DNA from: Sphingobacteriales bacterium
Lineage (GTDB): Bacteria; Bacteroidota; Bacteroidia; Chitinophagales; Chitinophagaceae
Assembly (NCBI GenBank): GCA_003963365.1
Contig: RXJG01000001.1
Location: 1 to 64,000 of the forward strand
Reading direction: 5' to 3'
DNA: 64,000 nt
Made by a program: the position numbers and the translations under genes. Shown in pieces: positions 40,266 to 49,229 of this stretch (the first letter of the stretch is position 1; every line of letters starts with the position of its first letter). The notes beneath the pieces are model-generated. The model made no database searches, was not told the origin of the DNA, and saw only the letters and a list, made by a program, of their open reading frames with translations.

Positions 40266-41525
40266 ATGCATGTTAGAAAGAGAACAACCTGCAGGGTTTG
40301 TGGTTCATCTTCTTTAACTCCCGTAATTGACCTGGGACCACAATATTTACAGGGTTCATTTGTTAAGCCCGGTAAAGAAATGCCCTCTACCCGTAAAATC
40401 AATTGTTCATTGGTTCGCTGTAATCCACAATTAGATGAAAATGCATGCGGCTTATTGCAAATGGAGCACAGTGTTCCCCCGGAAATTTTATATGCGGCTT
40501 ACTGGTACCGTAGTGGTACCAACGCTACCATGCGCAACCATTTAAAAGGTATTGCAGATGAAGCATTAGCACTATTAAAGAGTCATACGGGGAACGTATT
40601 GGACATTGGCTGTAATGATGGTACTTTGCTCGGTTATTATCCTGCTTCGTTTGAAAAATATGGTTGCGATCCCAGTGATGTGGCGCAGGAAGTAAAAGGT
40701 GCTAAAGTAGTACAGGATATTTTTCCTTCGGCTGAATTGAGTAAAGTGATGGGTGATGCAAAGATGGATGTGATTACTTCCATTGCGATGTTTTATGATT
40801 TGGAAGATCCTGTAGCATTTGTAAAAAATATTAAACGTTCCTTGTCGCCGGAAGGTATCTGGGTGTTTGAGATGAGTTATATGCCCCGCATGCTGGAGCT
40901 GGATAGTTATGATACTATTTGCCATGAGCATTTGGAGTATTATAGTTTGGCAGTATTGGAGAAGATTGCAGCAATGGGTGAAATGAAGATATTTAAGATC
41001 AGCTTTAACGATATTAATGGTGGCAGCATCCGTTGTTTTGCCACACATAAGGAAAGTGGTTTGTACTATAATCTTGCGGATCATCACCTGATGAATGAAG
41101 TAAGACAAAAAGAATTTGATCTTGAACTTGATACTGATAAACCATATATCGCCTTCCAGTACCGGATTGAAAAAGTAAAAGATGATTTACATAATCTTTT
41201 AGTTGATTTAAAAAGACAGGGTAAGAAAGTTCACATCTATGGAGCTTCCACAAAAGGCAATACCATTTTACAGTGGTGCGATATTAATAATATGCTGGTG
41301 GAATATGCGGCTGAAAGAAATCCTGATAAATATGGAGCCTATACACTGGGTACTAATATCCCCATTATAAGTGAGGCGGAGAGCAGGGCCATGAACCCCG
41401 ATTATTACCTCGTATTGCCATGGCATTTTAAAGAAGAATTTATCGAGAGAGAAAAAGAAGCCCTGGAAAAAGGAACAGGATTTATTTTCCCTATTCCAAC
41501 TATTGATATTTATAAAAAATCCTGA
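40266..41525 (+). CDS. SAM-dependent sugar C-methyltransferase
   Basis: N-terminal CRVCGS zinc-type motif, SAM-binding VLDIGCNDGTLLGYYP, C-terminal VHIYGASTKGNTILQWCDI. Confidence 0.92.
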   Translation: MHVRKRTTCRVCGSSSLTPVIDLGPQYLQGSFVKPGKEMPSTRKINCSLVRCNPQLDENACGLLQMEHSVPPEILYAAYWYRSGTNATMRNHLKGIADEALALLKSHTGNVLDIGCNDGTLLGYYPASFEKYGCDPSDVAQEVKGAKVVQDIFPSAELSKVMGDAKMDVITSIAMFYDLEDPVAFVKNIKRSLSPEGIWVFEMSYMPRMLELDSYDTICHEHLEYYSLAVLEKIAAMGEMKIFKISFNDINGGSIRCFATHKESGLYYNLADHHLMNEVRQKEFDLELDTDKPYIAFQYRIEKVKDDLHNLLVDLKRQGKKVHIYGASTKGNTILQWCDINNMLVEYAAERNPDKYGAYTLGTNIPIISEAESRAMNPDYYLVLPWHFKEEFIEREKEALEKGTGFIFPIPTIDIYKKS

Positions 41526-41543
41526 ACCACTGAATAGCTTTTC

Positions 41544-42251
41544 ATGAATTTATCACGGATACTCATTAAACTAAAAAAGGCAGCAGATACAATACGGTTG
41601 CGTTCCAAAGTGAGCTATTCACAAAGCGGTGAAGATTTAATTGCTGATTATTTTTTTGAGAGTATTGGTATAAAACAGCCTGTTTATATTGATATCGGTG
41701 CTAACCAGCCCATAAAAGGAAATAATACCTATTTGTTTTATTTGAAAGGAAGTAAGGGCATTTGTATTGAGCCGGATATTAGTTTGATTCCTTCATTAAA
41801 AAAAACAAGACCTAACGATATTGTTTTGAACATTGGTGTTTCTGTTACCGTTGCTTCGGAAGCTGATTTTTATTTTTTTGATGGTCATTATAATGCGTGG
41901 AATACTTTTTCAAAAGAAGATGCTGATAAAAAAAGGAGAGAATCGGGTATTAGTTATCATCAATCGAAAGTGCAGTTGGATACAGTAGAAAATATTGCGG
42001 ATAAGTATAACTTTCGAAAAGTGAATTTTATTTCACTGGATGTAGAGGGGGTAGACCTGGCTATTTTGAAAAGTGTTGACTTTAAAAAACTCCGGCCTGA
42101 GTTGATCTGTGTGGAAACGATTGAGTTTTCGCTGAATAATACCATGAACAAAGACCAGGAAATCATCAGCTATATGCTCACGCAGGGTTATCGGGTGTAT
42201 GCTGATACAAATCTTAATACACTCTTTTGCCGTAGCGATATATTTCAATAA
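41544..42251 (+). CDS. FkbM family methyltransferase
   Basis: YSQSGEDLIADYFF...VYIDIGANQPIKGNNTYLFY...NFISLDVEGVDLAILKSVDF. Confidence 0.93.
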   Translation: MNLSRILIKLKKAADTIRLRSKVSYSQSGEDLIADYFFESIGIKQPVYIDIGANQPIKGNNTYLFYLKGSKGICIEPDISLIPSLKKTRPNDIVLNIGVSVTVASEADFYFFDGHYNAWNTFSKEDADKKRRESGISYHQSKVQLDTVENIADKYNFRKVNFISLDVEGVDLAILKSVDFKKLRPELICVETIEFSLNNTMNKDQEIISYMLTQGYRVYADTNLNTLFCRSDIFQ

Positions 42252-42253
42252 CG

Positions 42254-43129
42254 ATGAAAGCAATAATATTTGGCATTAATGGTCAGGATGGATTTTACCT
42301 TCAGTCTTTGCTGCAGCAGCAGGGGATAGAAGTTATTGGTATATCACGGCATGATGATCACATTAAAGCTGATATTACCAGTTTTGAAGATGTTCAGTCG
42401 CTCGTTAAAGAATATCAACCAGCTTTTATCTTTCATTTGGCTGCCAATTCCACTACCCGGCATGAGGTGATGTTTGAAAACCATCAAACAATTTCTACCG
42501 GTACGTTAAATATTTTAGAAGCAGTCCGGCTTCATTCTCCACATGCAAAAGTCTTTATTTCTGGAAGCGGCTTGCAATTTTTCAATAATAATCAGCCAAT
42601 AAAAGAAACAGATCCTTTTGAAGCAAGAGATGCGTATTCTGTAAGTCGTATACAATCGGTTTATGCTGCCCGGTATTTCAGGAGCAGACATGGTATAAAG
42701 ACTTATGTGGGCTATTTCTTCAATCATGATAGTCCCCGGAGATCGGAGCGGCATGTGGCACAAAAAATTGCAAGAGCGGCTAAACAAATTTCAATGGGGA
42801 GTAATGAACGATTACTCATAGGAGATATTAATACAATTAAGGAATGGACATTTGCCGGTGATGTGGTAGAAGGTATTTGGTGTTTAGTAAACCAGGATAA
42901 GGTATTTGAAGCAAATCTTGGCTCGGGTATTGGCTATTCAATTGCCAATTTTTTAACCGAATGTTTTTCGCTTATCGGAAAAAACTGGAAGGATTATGTG
43001 GATGTTGAAAAAGAATTTGAAGCAGAATATAAGCAATTAGTTTCCGATTCATCATTGATACAATCATTAGGCTGGAAACCTAAAACTTCATTAAAGCAGT
43101 TGGCACAACTGATGTTGGAGCAAGCATGA
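42254..43129 (+). CDS. NAD-dependent epimerase/dehydratase (GDP-mannose 4,6-dehydratase-like)
   Basis: IFGINGQDGFYLQSLL...VFISGSGLQFF...YFFNHDSPRRSERHVAQKIARAA. Confidence 0.92.
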   Translation: MKAIIFGINGQDGFYLQSLLQQQGIEVIGISRHDDHIKADITSFEDVQSLVKEYQPAFIFHLAANSTTRHEVMFENHQTISTGTLNILEAVRLHSPHAKVFISGSGLQFFNNNQPIKETDPFEARDAYSVSRIQSVYAARYFRSRHGIKTYVGYFFNHDSPRRSERHVAQKIARAAKQISMGSNERLLIGDINTIKEWTFAGDVVEGIWCLVNQDKVFEANLGSGIGYSIANFLTECFSLIGKNWKDYVDVEKEFEAEYKQLVSDSSLIQSLGWKPKTSLKQLAQLMLEQA

Positions 43130-44238
43130 TTAACAGGGAGAAGATTTTATTGATTCAATTATTTTCAAACGGTGATTGTTTATTTGCAACTACAGTTGCA
43201 CGGCAAATAAAGAATGATCATTCCGGTTGCGAATTGACATGGGTTGTTTCTTCCAAATGCAAAACCATGCTGCTGAATAATCCTGATATTGATGTGATTG
43301 AGGAGGTAGTTATACCTGATGCTCCACAAAACGAAGAAGTGTTTAACAGGGTTGTGAAAGAGTCACTGGAGAAAAAGACAGCCGGAATATATACGGAGGT
43401 CATCATACCACAATTGCTGGGGTCTAATATGCAGTATTATGATGGTACAGTTTGTTCATCTATTTACCGGAGTTCAGGCTTGCGGATTACAGTAGATACC
43501 GCACCACTTTTATATCTTACTGAAGAAGAGAAAGAAAATGTAAAGCAATTTGCGCAAACTCATAATCTTTCTGGTTATCGAAGTATAGTATTATTTGAAT
43601 GTGCTCCACAAACAAAGCAGCTTAACCTTACTGATGAAATTATTCTTGATTATTCACAACGAATTTTAAAAGAAGAAAATACCTGTGTGATTTTATCTGG
43701 TCCAAGGCCATATAATTTTAATCATCCAAACATTATTGACGGGAATACTTTGACTATAAGAGAAACAGTAGCATTGACTCACTATTGTACTTTATTGCTC
43801 GGATGCTCGAGTGGTATTAGCTGGGCCACTACCAGCGTTGCTGCCAAATCATTACCGATGGTGCAAATATTAGCTCCCGATGCTTATTACTTCAATCCTT
43901 TATCACTGACTTTTAAAAAATTAAATAAACCAACTGATTGGTTAATTGAATTGATTCATTTTGATAATGAAAAACTGGGAGCCGCATTTACTGATATTTT
44001 TCGTCTTGGATTTGATGAAGCCAGGAATAAACATCATCAGGAGGTAAAGCCACAGTTTAAATTGTACCGTGGTATTATACATCATTTTTTAAAAAAAGGA
44101 AGATTTGCTGAAATTGGTACTTTCGTGAGGGTTAATTTCAAAGAGAATGGTTTTAATATTTCTATGATGAGATATATGCTGATGGGGCTGATATTATTTC
44201 CACTTCAATTGATACTTGACCAAACAAAAAAGAATTGA
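43126..44238 (+). CDS. Glycosyltransferase family 9-like protein
   Basis: EKILLIQLFSNGDCLFATTVARQIKNDHSGCELTWVVSSKC...; heptosyltransferase-like layout. Confidence 0.75.
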   Translation: MINREKILLIQLFSNGDCLFATTVARQIKNDHSGCELTWVVSSKCKTMLLNNPDIDVIEEVVIPDAPQNEEVFNRVVKESLEKKTAGIYTEVIIPQLLGSNMQYYDGTVCSSIYRSSGLRITVDTAPLLYLTEEEKENVKQFAQTHNLSGYRSIVLFECAPQTKQLNLTDEIILDYSQRILKEENTCVILSGPRPYNFNHPNIIDGNTLTIRETVALTHYCTLLLGCSSGISWATTSVAAKSLPMVQILAPDAYYFNPLSLTFKKLNKPTDWLIELIHFDNEKLGAAFTDIFRLGFDEARNKHHQEVKPQFKLYRGIIHHFLKKGRFAEIGTFVRVNFKENGFNISMMRYMLMGLILFPLQLILDQTKKN

Positions 44239-45509
44239 ACGCCATTTTTACCATAGTAGCAAAAAATTATACAGGACTGGCCCAGGTACTGGAATCTTCT
44301 GTTCGCAAACATTCAGAGGCAGATTTTTTTATTGTTGTGGGAGATGAATGGGATGGGGTTGAAGAATTGAAGCAAACACTGCCATCTAATGTGATTACTG
44401 CAAAGGAGATTTTAAATATTCCTGCAACGGAATGGGATAAGATGGCTTTCAAATATAACCTCGTTGAGTTTTGTACATCCATTAAAGCGGCCAGCTTTCA
44501 ATATCTTTTTACAAAGGGATATAATAAGATACTTTATTTTGATCCGGATATTTACGTGTTTAATTCATTGCAGATTGTATTTGATCAATTAAATGAAACA
44601 TCTATTGTCGTAACTCCACATATCCTGAATGTACAAACTCCCTTTAAAGGAAATTATGAGGACTACTTGTTCTTACTAAATGGTACATTCAACCTCGGCT
44701 TTATTGGTTTAAAGAAATCGGAAACAACAGATAAGTTCTTAGCATGGTGGCATCATCGGTTAGTACATCATTGTTTTTTTGATAATGACCAGGGAACTGC
44801 TACTGATCAGAAATGGATCAACTTGTTACCGGCTGTCTTTGGTTCACAACAATATCATATTTCCGGTCATCGTGGAATGAATGCTGCACCATGGAATTTT
44901 CATGAACGTAAAGTGTTGGTGGAGAATGGTGTTTATTTTATTCAGGACAGAGAAGATGAAACTGCAGGTAAAGAACCACTGGTGTTTGTCCATTTCTCCG
45001 GCTATGATTATTCACAAATTGGAAGCGGACAAGTAGTACATAAGAATAATCAAATGACAGATTATGACGATCTTCAACCCGTATTTGAAAAATATGGCGA
45101 AGCATTGGCTAATAGTAATTTTAAAACCTATTCGGGTTTAAGGTACTCATACAATATGTATGAGAATGGAGTGGTTATTTTGAGCTTGCACAGACGAATG
45201 TACCGCCGTTTACTGGAACTGAATATGGAACAGGAACATCCTTTTTCAACAGGTGAAGGAACTTATTTTGCAGCGTTAAAGAAAAAAGGATTACTGGATT
45301 ATTCACCGGTGTCTGCTGATAAGCTGACCAATAAAACGGTTAAGAATTTCGGCAAAAAATTCGCTGCCGTACATTTGTTCTTTACCATTATTAAAAAACT
45401 GGTTGGTATAAGACGATATAGTATTATGATCCGTTTTTTCCGCAGATATTTAACCGAAGAAAACCAGGCTTTCCTGGTAAATAAGGAAGCAGGGAAAATA
45501 TTAAGATAA
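44235..45509 (+). CDS. Glycosyltransferase (GT8-like), TTG start overlapping upstream stop
   Basis: AIFTIVAKNYTGLAQVLESSVRKHS...YNKILYFDPDIYVFNSL (DxD-like DPD). Confidence 0.8.
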   Translation: MNAIFTIVAKNYTGLAQVLESSVRKHSEADFFIVVGDEWDGVEELKQTLPSNVITAKEILNIPATEWDKMAFKYNLVEFCTSIKAASFQYLFTKGYNKILYFDPDIYVFNSLQIVFDQLNETSIVVTPHILNVQTPFKGNYEDYLFLLNGTFNLGFIGLKKSETTDKFLAWWHHRLVHHCFFDNDQGTATDQKWINLLPAVFGSQQYHISGHRGMNAAPWNFHERKVLVENGVYFIQDREDETAGKEPLVFVHFSGYDYSQIGSGQVVHKNNQMTDYDDLQPVFEKYGEALANSNFKTYSGLRYSYNMYENGVVILSLHRRMYRRLLELNMEQEHPFSTGEGTYFAALKKKGLLDYSPVSADKLTNKTVKNFGKKFAAVHLFFTIIKKLVGIRRYSIMIRFFRRYLTEENQAFLVNKEAGKILR

Positions 45510-45511
45510 AC

Positions 45512-46099
45512 ATGCTGCATAAACTCATATATTATCTTTTCAGGTATCCATTCTTCAAACTTCAGTTAGGAAGTATAGGGGCAGGAAGTAAATTGCTTCG
45601 ACCAACCATAACGGGTGGTAAAAGAATATTTATCGGGGAGAATGTTTATGTAAGAAAAAATACATGGCTCGCAGCTGATCCTGTTACCGGTGATGCTAAC
45701 TGCAAACTGGTGATTGGAGATGGAACTTATATCGGTAATAACTGTCACATCTATGCTTCTTCATTAATTGAAATAGGAAAGAAAGTATTAATCGCTGATA
45801 AAGTTTACCTGAGTGATAATATACATTCCTATGAAAATATTAATGTTCCCGTCATTGATCAGCCGGTTAAGCAAACTAATCCTGTTATTTTAAAAGATGG
45901 TTGCTGGCTGGGTGAAAATGTATGTGTGATAGGTGCTGTTATAGGAACGAATAGTGTGGTGGGTGCTAATTCTGTTGTGACGAAAGATGTTCCTGATTAT
46001 TGTGTGGCGGTAGGGTCACCTGCTAAAATTGTTAAACGTTTTAATCCTTCATCCGGCACCTGGGAAAAAACCAATGCTGAGGGTGAATTTATTGCATAG
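45512..46099 (+). CDS. Acyltransferase with left-handed beta-helix (hexapeptide repeat)
   Basis: IGDGTYIGNNCHIYASSLIEIGKKVLIADKVYLSDNIHSY...GCWLGENVCVIGAVIGTNSVVGANSVVTKDVP. Confidence 0.94.
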   Translation: MLHKLIYYLFRYPFFKLQLGSIGAGSKLLRPTITGGKRIFIGENVYVRKNTWLAADPVTGDANCKLVIGDGTYIGNNCHIYASSLIEIGKKVLIADKVYLSDNIHSYENINVPVIDQPVKQTNPVILKDGCWLGENVCVIGAVIGTNSVVGANSVVTKDVPDYCVAVGSPAKIVKRFNPSSGTWEKTNAEGEFIA

Positions 46100-46102
46100 C
46101 AA

Positions 46103-47233
46103 ATGAAAATATTAATTACAGGTGGAGCCGGTTTTATTGGATCCTCTCTTGCGTTGGCTTTAATAGCAAGAGGGCATGTTATTACGGTGCTGGATAATTT
46201 ATCAGAGCAAATACATGGTAAGGATGCTGAAAATAATTCTGAACTTTTTTTAAGAATTAAAGACAAAGTAATCTTTGTAAAAGGGGATGTGTGCAATGAA
46301 GCTGATTGGAAAAAAGTTTTGCCAGGTCAGCAAGTAATTGTGCATTTAGCAGCAGAAACTGGTACTGGTCAGTCAATGTACCAGATCAAACGATATACAG
46401 ATGTAAACATTAGTGCAACAGCTTTGATGCTTGATCTGCTTGCCAATAATAAATATGATGTGAAGCGAATAGTTGTAGCATCATCCCGTGCTATTTATGG
46501 AGAAGGAAGATACCTCTCTAAAAAATATGGTTATGTATATCCTGAATCAAGAAGCAGGGAAAGATTAGTGGCCGGGAAATTTGAAGTTAACTGGTTAGAG
46601 GATGAAGCATTACAATTGGTAGCAACAGATGAACAAAGTAAAATACATCCCACTTCTGTTTACGGAATTACCAAACAGGTACAGGAGCAAATGGTGATGA
46701 TGGTTTCTCCAACTATTGGTATTGAACCGGTAGCATTCCGTTACCAAAATGTATATGGTCCGGGGCAATCCCTAAAAAATCCATATACGGGAATACTTTC
46801 AATTTTTTCTAATCTTATAAAGAACAATCAGCCTATCAATATTTTTGAAGACGGAAAAGAGAGTCGTGATTTTGTTTTTATTGATGATGTAGTGCAAGCA
46901 ACAGTTGCCGGCGTGGAGAAGACGGAAGCAAAAGGGAATGTTTTCAATGTAGGTACGGGAGTACCAACTACCGTAATGGAAGTAGCACAAACTTTGATTG
47001 ATAGTTATGGCATAAATGTGCCGTTAAATATTTCCGGTGATTTTCGTTTGGGTGATATCCGTCACAATTATGCGGATATGAAACTTGCAGAAGAGAAGCT
47101 CGGCTTTAAGCCAAAAGTTTCGTTTAAAGAAGGTATTCAGCAATTCACCAATTGGGTGAATCAGCAGGAAGTGGCTTTGATTGATTATAAAGGTTCCCTG
47201 CGGGAAATGAAATCAAAAGGATTAATGAAATAA
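46103..47233 (+). CDS. NAD-dependent nucleotide-sugar epimerase (SDR)
   Basis: ILITGGAGFIGSSLALALIARGHVITVLDNLSEQIHG...SVYGITKQVQEQMV. Confidence 0.94.
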   Translation: MKILITGGAGFIGSSLALALIARGHVITVLDNLSEQIHGKDAENNSELFLRIKDKVIFVKGDVCNEADWKKVLPGQQVIVHLAAETGTGQSMYQIKRYTDVNISATALMLDLLANNKYDVKRIVVASSRAIYGEGRYLSKKYGYVYPESRSRERLVAGKFEVNWLEDEALQLVATDEQSKIHPTSVYGITKQVQEQMVMMVSPTIGIEPVAFRYQNVYGPGQSLKNPYTGILSIFSNLIKNNQPINIFEDGKESRDFVFIDDVVQATVAGVEKTEAKGNVFNVGTGVPTTVMEVAQTLIDSYGINVPLNISGDFRLGDIRHNYADMKLAEEKLGFKPKVSFKEGIQQFTNWVNQQEVALIDYKGSLREMKSKGLMK

Positions 47234-47236
47234 TGT

Positions 47237-48127
47237 ATGCCTGCCTTAGGTTTAATAACTGTTTTATATAAGAGCGATGATGTGCTGGAAGATTTCTTCT
47301 CGGGAATTTCAATGCAGGATTATAAGGATTATAAATTATACCTCGTTGATAATTCTGCCAATGAAAATACAACTGCTTTAGTCCGGCGTTTGCAGCAACA
47401 ATATCCTTTGGCTGCTATGGAGCATATTGATGCCGGGGGAAATATTGGTGTGGCCGCAGGAAATAATATCGGTATACAAAAAGCATTGAATGATAACTGC
47501 CGGTACTTTCTTTTTTTGAATAACGATATTTTTATTCCCCAGAATTTTTTGCTGAATAAAATGGTGAGCTTATGTGAAGAACATAAAATGGTTTCACCAA
47601 AAATTTTCTATCACGATAGTGATCTGCTTTGGATGGCTGGCGGCTTTATAGATTATAAAATGGCATTGGGTGTTCACTATGGAATGAAGCAGAAAGATGC
47701 GCCGGAGTTTAATGTGGCTAAATATGTGACTTATGTACCAACTTGTTTTTTAATTGTTCATGCAGATGTGATAAAAGCGGTTGGTATGATGGACGAACGC
47801 TATTTCGCCTATTATGATGATACCGATTTTGTTTTAAGAGCTGTTCGCAAAGGATTTAAAGTCTGGTATGAACCTTCACTTTACATTCATCATAAAGTTT
47901 CATCCAGCAGCGGGGGAGATGATTCAATGTTTTATATCTACTACGGCAACAGGAATAAGATTTACTTTATCCGAAAACATTTTAAAGGATTGCATAAGCT
48001 TTATCTTTTTGCTTATGTTATAATTGTACGGTTCTTTAATTATTATTTGCGGTACAATAGTGCCGGGAAAAAGCAATTGGTAAAAGGGATACGGGACGGG
48101 TTTAAAATGAAAATTACTGCTCAATAA
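47237..48127 (+). CDS. Glycosyltransferase family 2 (rhamnosyltransferase-like)
   Basis: GLITVLYKSDDVLEDFF...GGNIGVAAGNNIGIQKAL...YFLFLNNDIFIP...DERYFAYYDDTDFVLRAVRKGFK. Confidence 0.94.
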   Translation: MPALGLITVLYKSDDVLEDFFSGISMQDYKDYKLYLVDNSANENTTALVRRLQQQYPLAAMEHIDAGGNIGVAAGNNIGIQKALNDNCRYFLFLNNDIFIPQNFLLNKMVSLCEEHKMVSPKIFYHDSDLLWMAGGFIDYKMALGVHYGMKQKDAPEFNVAKYVTYVPTCFLIVHADVIKAVGMMDERYFAYYDDTDFVLRAVRKGFKVWYEPSLYIHHKVSSSSGGDDSMFYIYYGNRNKIYFIRKHFKGLHKLYLFAYVIIVRFFNYYLRYNSAGKKQLVKGIRDGFKMKITAQ

Positions 48128-49229
48128 ATTTTAAAACTTTTTCAATAATTCCTTTCCAGCTAAATTGTTTGTAGAACGCATCTGGTATGTTAGTGGTTTT
48201 ATTCAAAGCTGCTTTTATTACTGCTTCTGTAAATGCTTTCCAATCCTTATCCTTTACCACGAGTAATTTATCTCCGCAAACTGCACGGCTCACCCCAGCG
48301 GCGCCGGTTTCTGTGGATACTACCGTTGTGTTCAATCCCAGCGCTTCAATCATTTTCGTTTTTACTCCGCCTCCGCTCATAACAGGATTCAATAAAATAT
48401 CTGCTGCCTTTGTATAACGGTCAATATCATCCACAAATCCAAGATAACGTACCTGTTTATCATTCCATGGTTTTAATTGTTGATACTGTTCCGGAAGATT
48501 TTTACCTGCAATCAGTATTTCATACTTCAATTCACTTTGTAATAAAAGTGGATTGATTTCATTTAATATCAGGTCCACTGCTTCTTTATTAGGATAGTAA
48601 CTTAATAAACCATTAAAGAACAAAATAGTTGTATCCTTATCAATCTGCTGTTCAATACAAACACTTTCTTTGGTAACAGCTTTATCAACAGGTGCTGATT
48701 CCTGTTTTATGCCATACGGAATATTTACACTGCTGTTTGAAGAGATGTGCAAATGTTTAATCATCCCAAGCCTGTCTTCCTCAGTTATGCAAAAAACATA
48801 ATCAGCCTGCCGCAATGTCCATCCTTCATACATTTTCAATATTCGCCACCACCATTTACCAATAGAACGGAATCGCTGGTACTCGATGTTATGGGTATGA
48901 ACGATCAGCTTAACATTACAGGCTTTCTTCAGCATCCACCCCAACCATCCCATATACGGGTGTTCGATGATCAGGTATTCAATTTTGTTTTGCGTTATAA
49001 ATTTTTTAAAACGAAAGAATGAAAATATATCAGCATATCTTAACTGGCTGCTTTTTAAGAATGGTTGTAAAGAATAAGTTGTTGCCAGCGATGCATCATT
49101 CTCAGGAGGACCAAAAGCATATAGCTCCGCTTCTTTACCCAGGTATTCATAAAAACCGGCAAACGATTTTTGTCCGCCTGATTGACCCGGCAAATACGCA
49201 TATGGGATGATGGCTGCTATTTTCTTCAT
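48114..49229 (-). CDS. Glycosyltransferase family 4
   Basis: LIVHTHNIEYQRFRSIG, VNIPYGIK, ILLNPVMSGGGVKTKMIEALGLNTTVVSTETGAAGV. Confidence 0.93.
   Translation of the reverse strand: MKKIAAIIPYAYLPGQSGGQKSFAGFYEYLGKEAELYAFGPPENDASLATTYSLQPFLKSSQLRYADIFSFFRFKKFITQNKIEYLIIEHPYMGWLGWMLKKACNVKLIVHTHNIEYQRFRSIGKWWWRILKMYEGWTLRQADYVFCITEEDRLGMIKHLHISSNSSVNIPYGIKQESAPVDKAVTKESVCIEQQIDKDTTILFFNGLLSYYPNKEAVDLILNEINPLLLQSELKYEILIAGKNLPEQYQQLKPWNDKQVRYLGFVDDIDRYTKAADILLNPVMSGGGVKTKMIEALGLNTTVVSTETGAAGVSRAVCGDKLLVVKDKDWKAFTEAVIKAALNKTTNIPDAFYKQFSWKGIIEKVLKFIEQ

Noticed and set aside
40575-41108. 177-aa minus-strand ORF inside the C-methyltransferase gene
   Set aside because: Fully antisense to a clear methyltransferase; composition consistent with a shadow frame.
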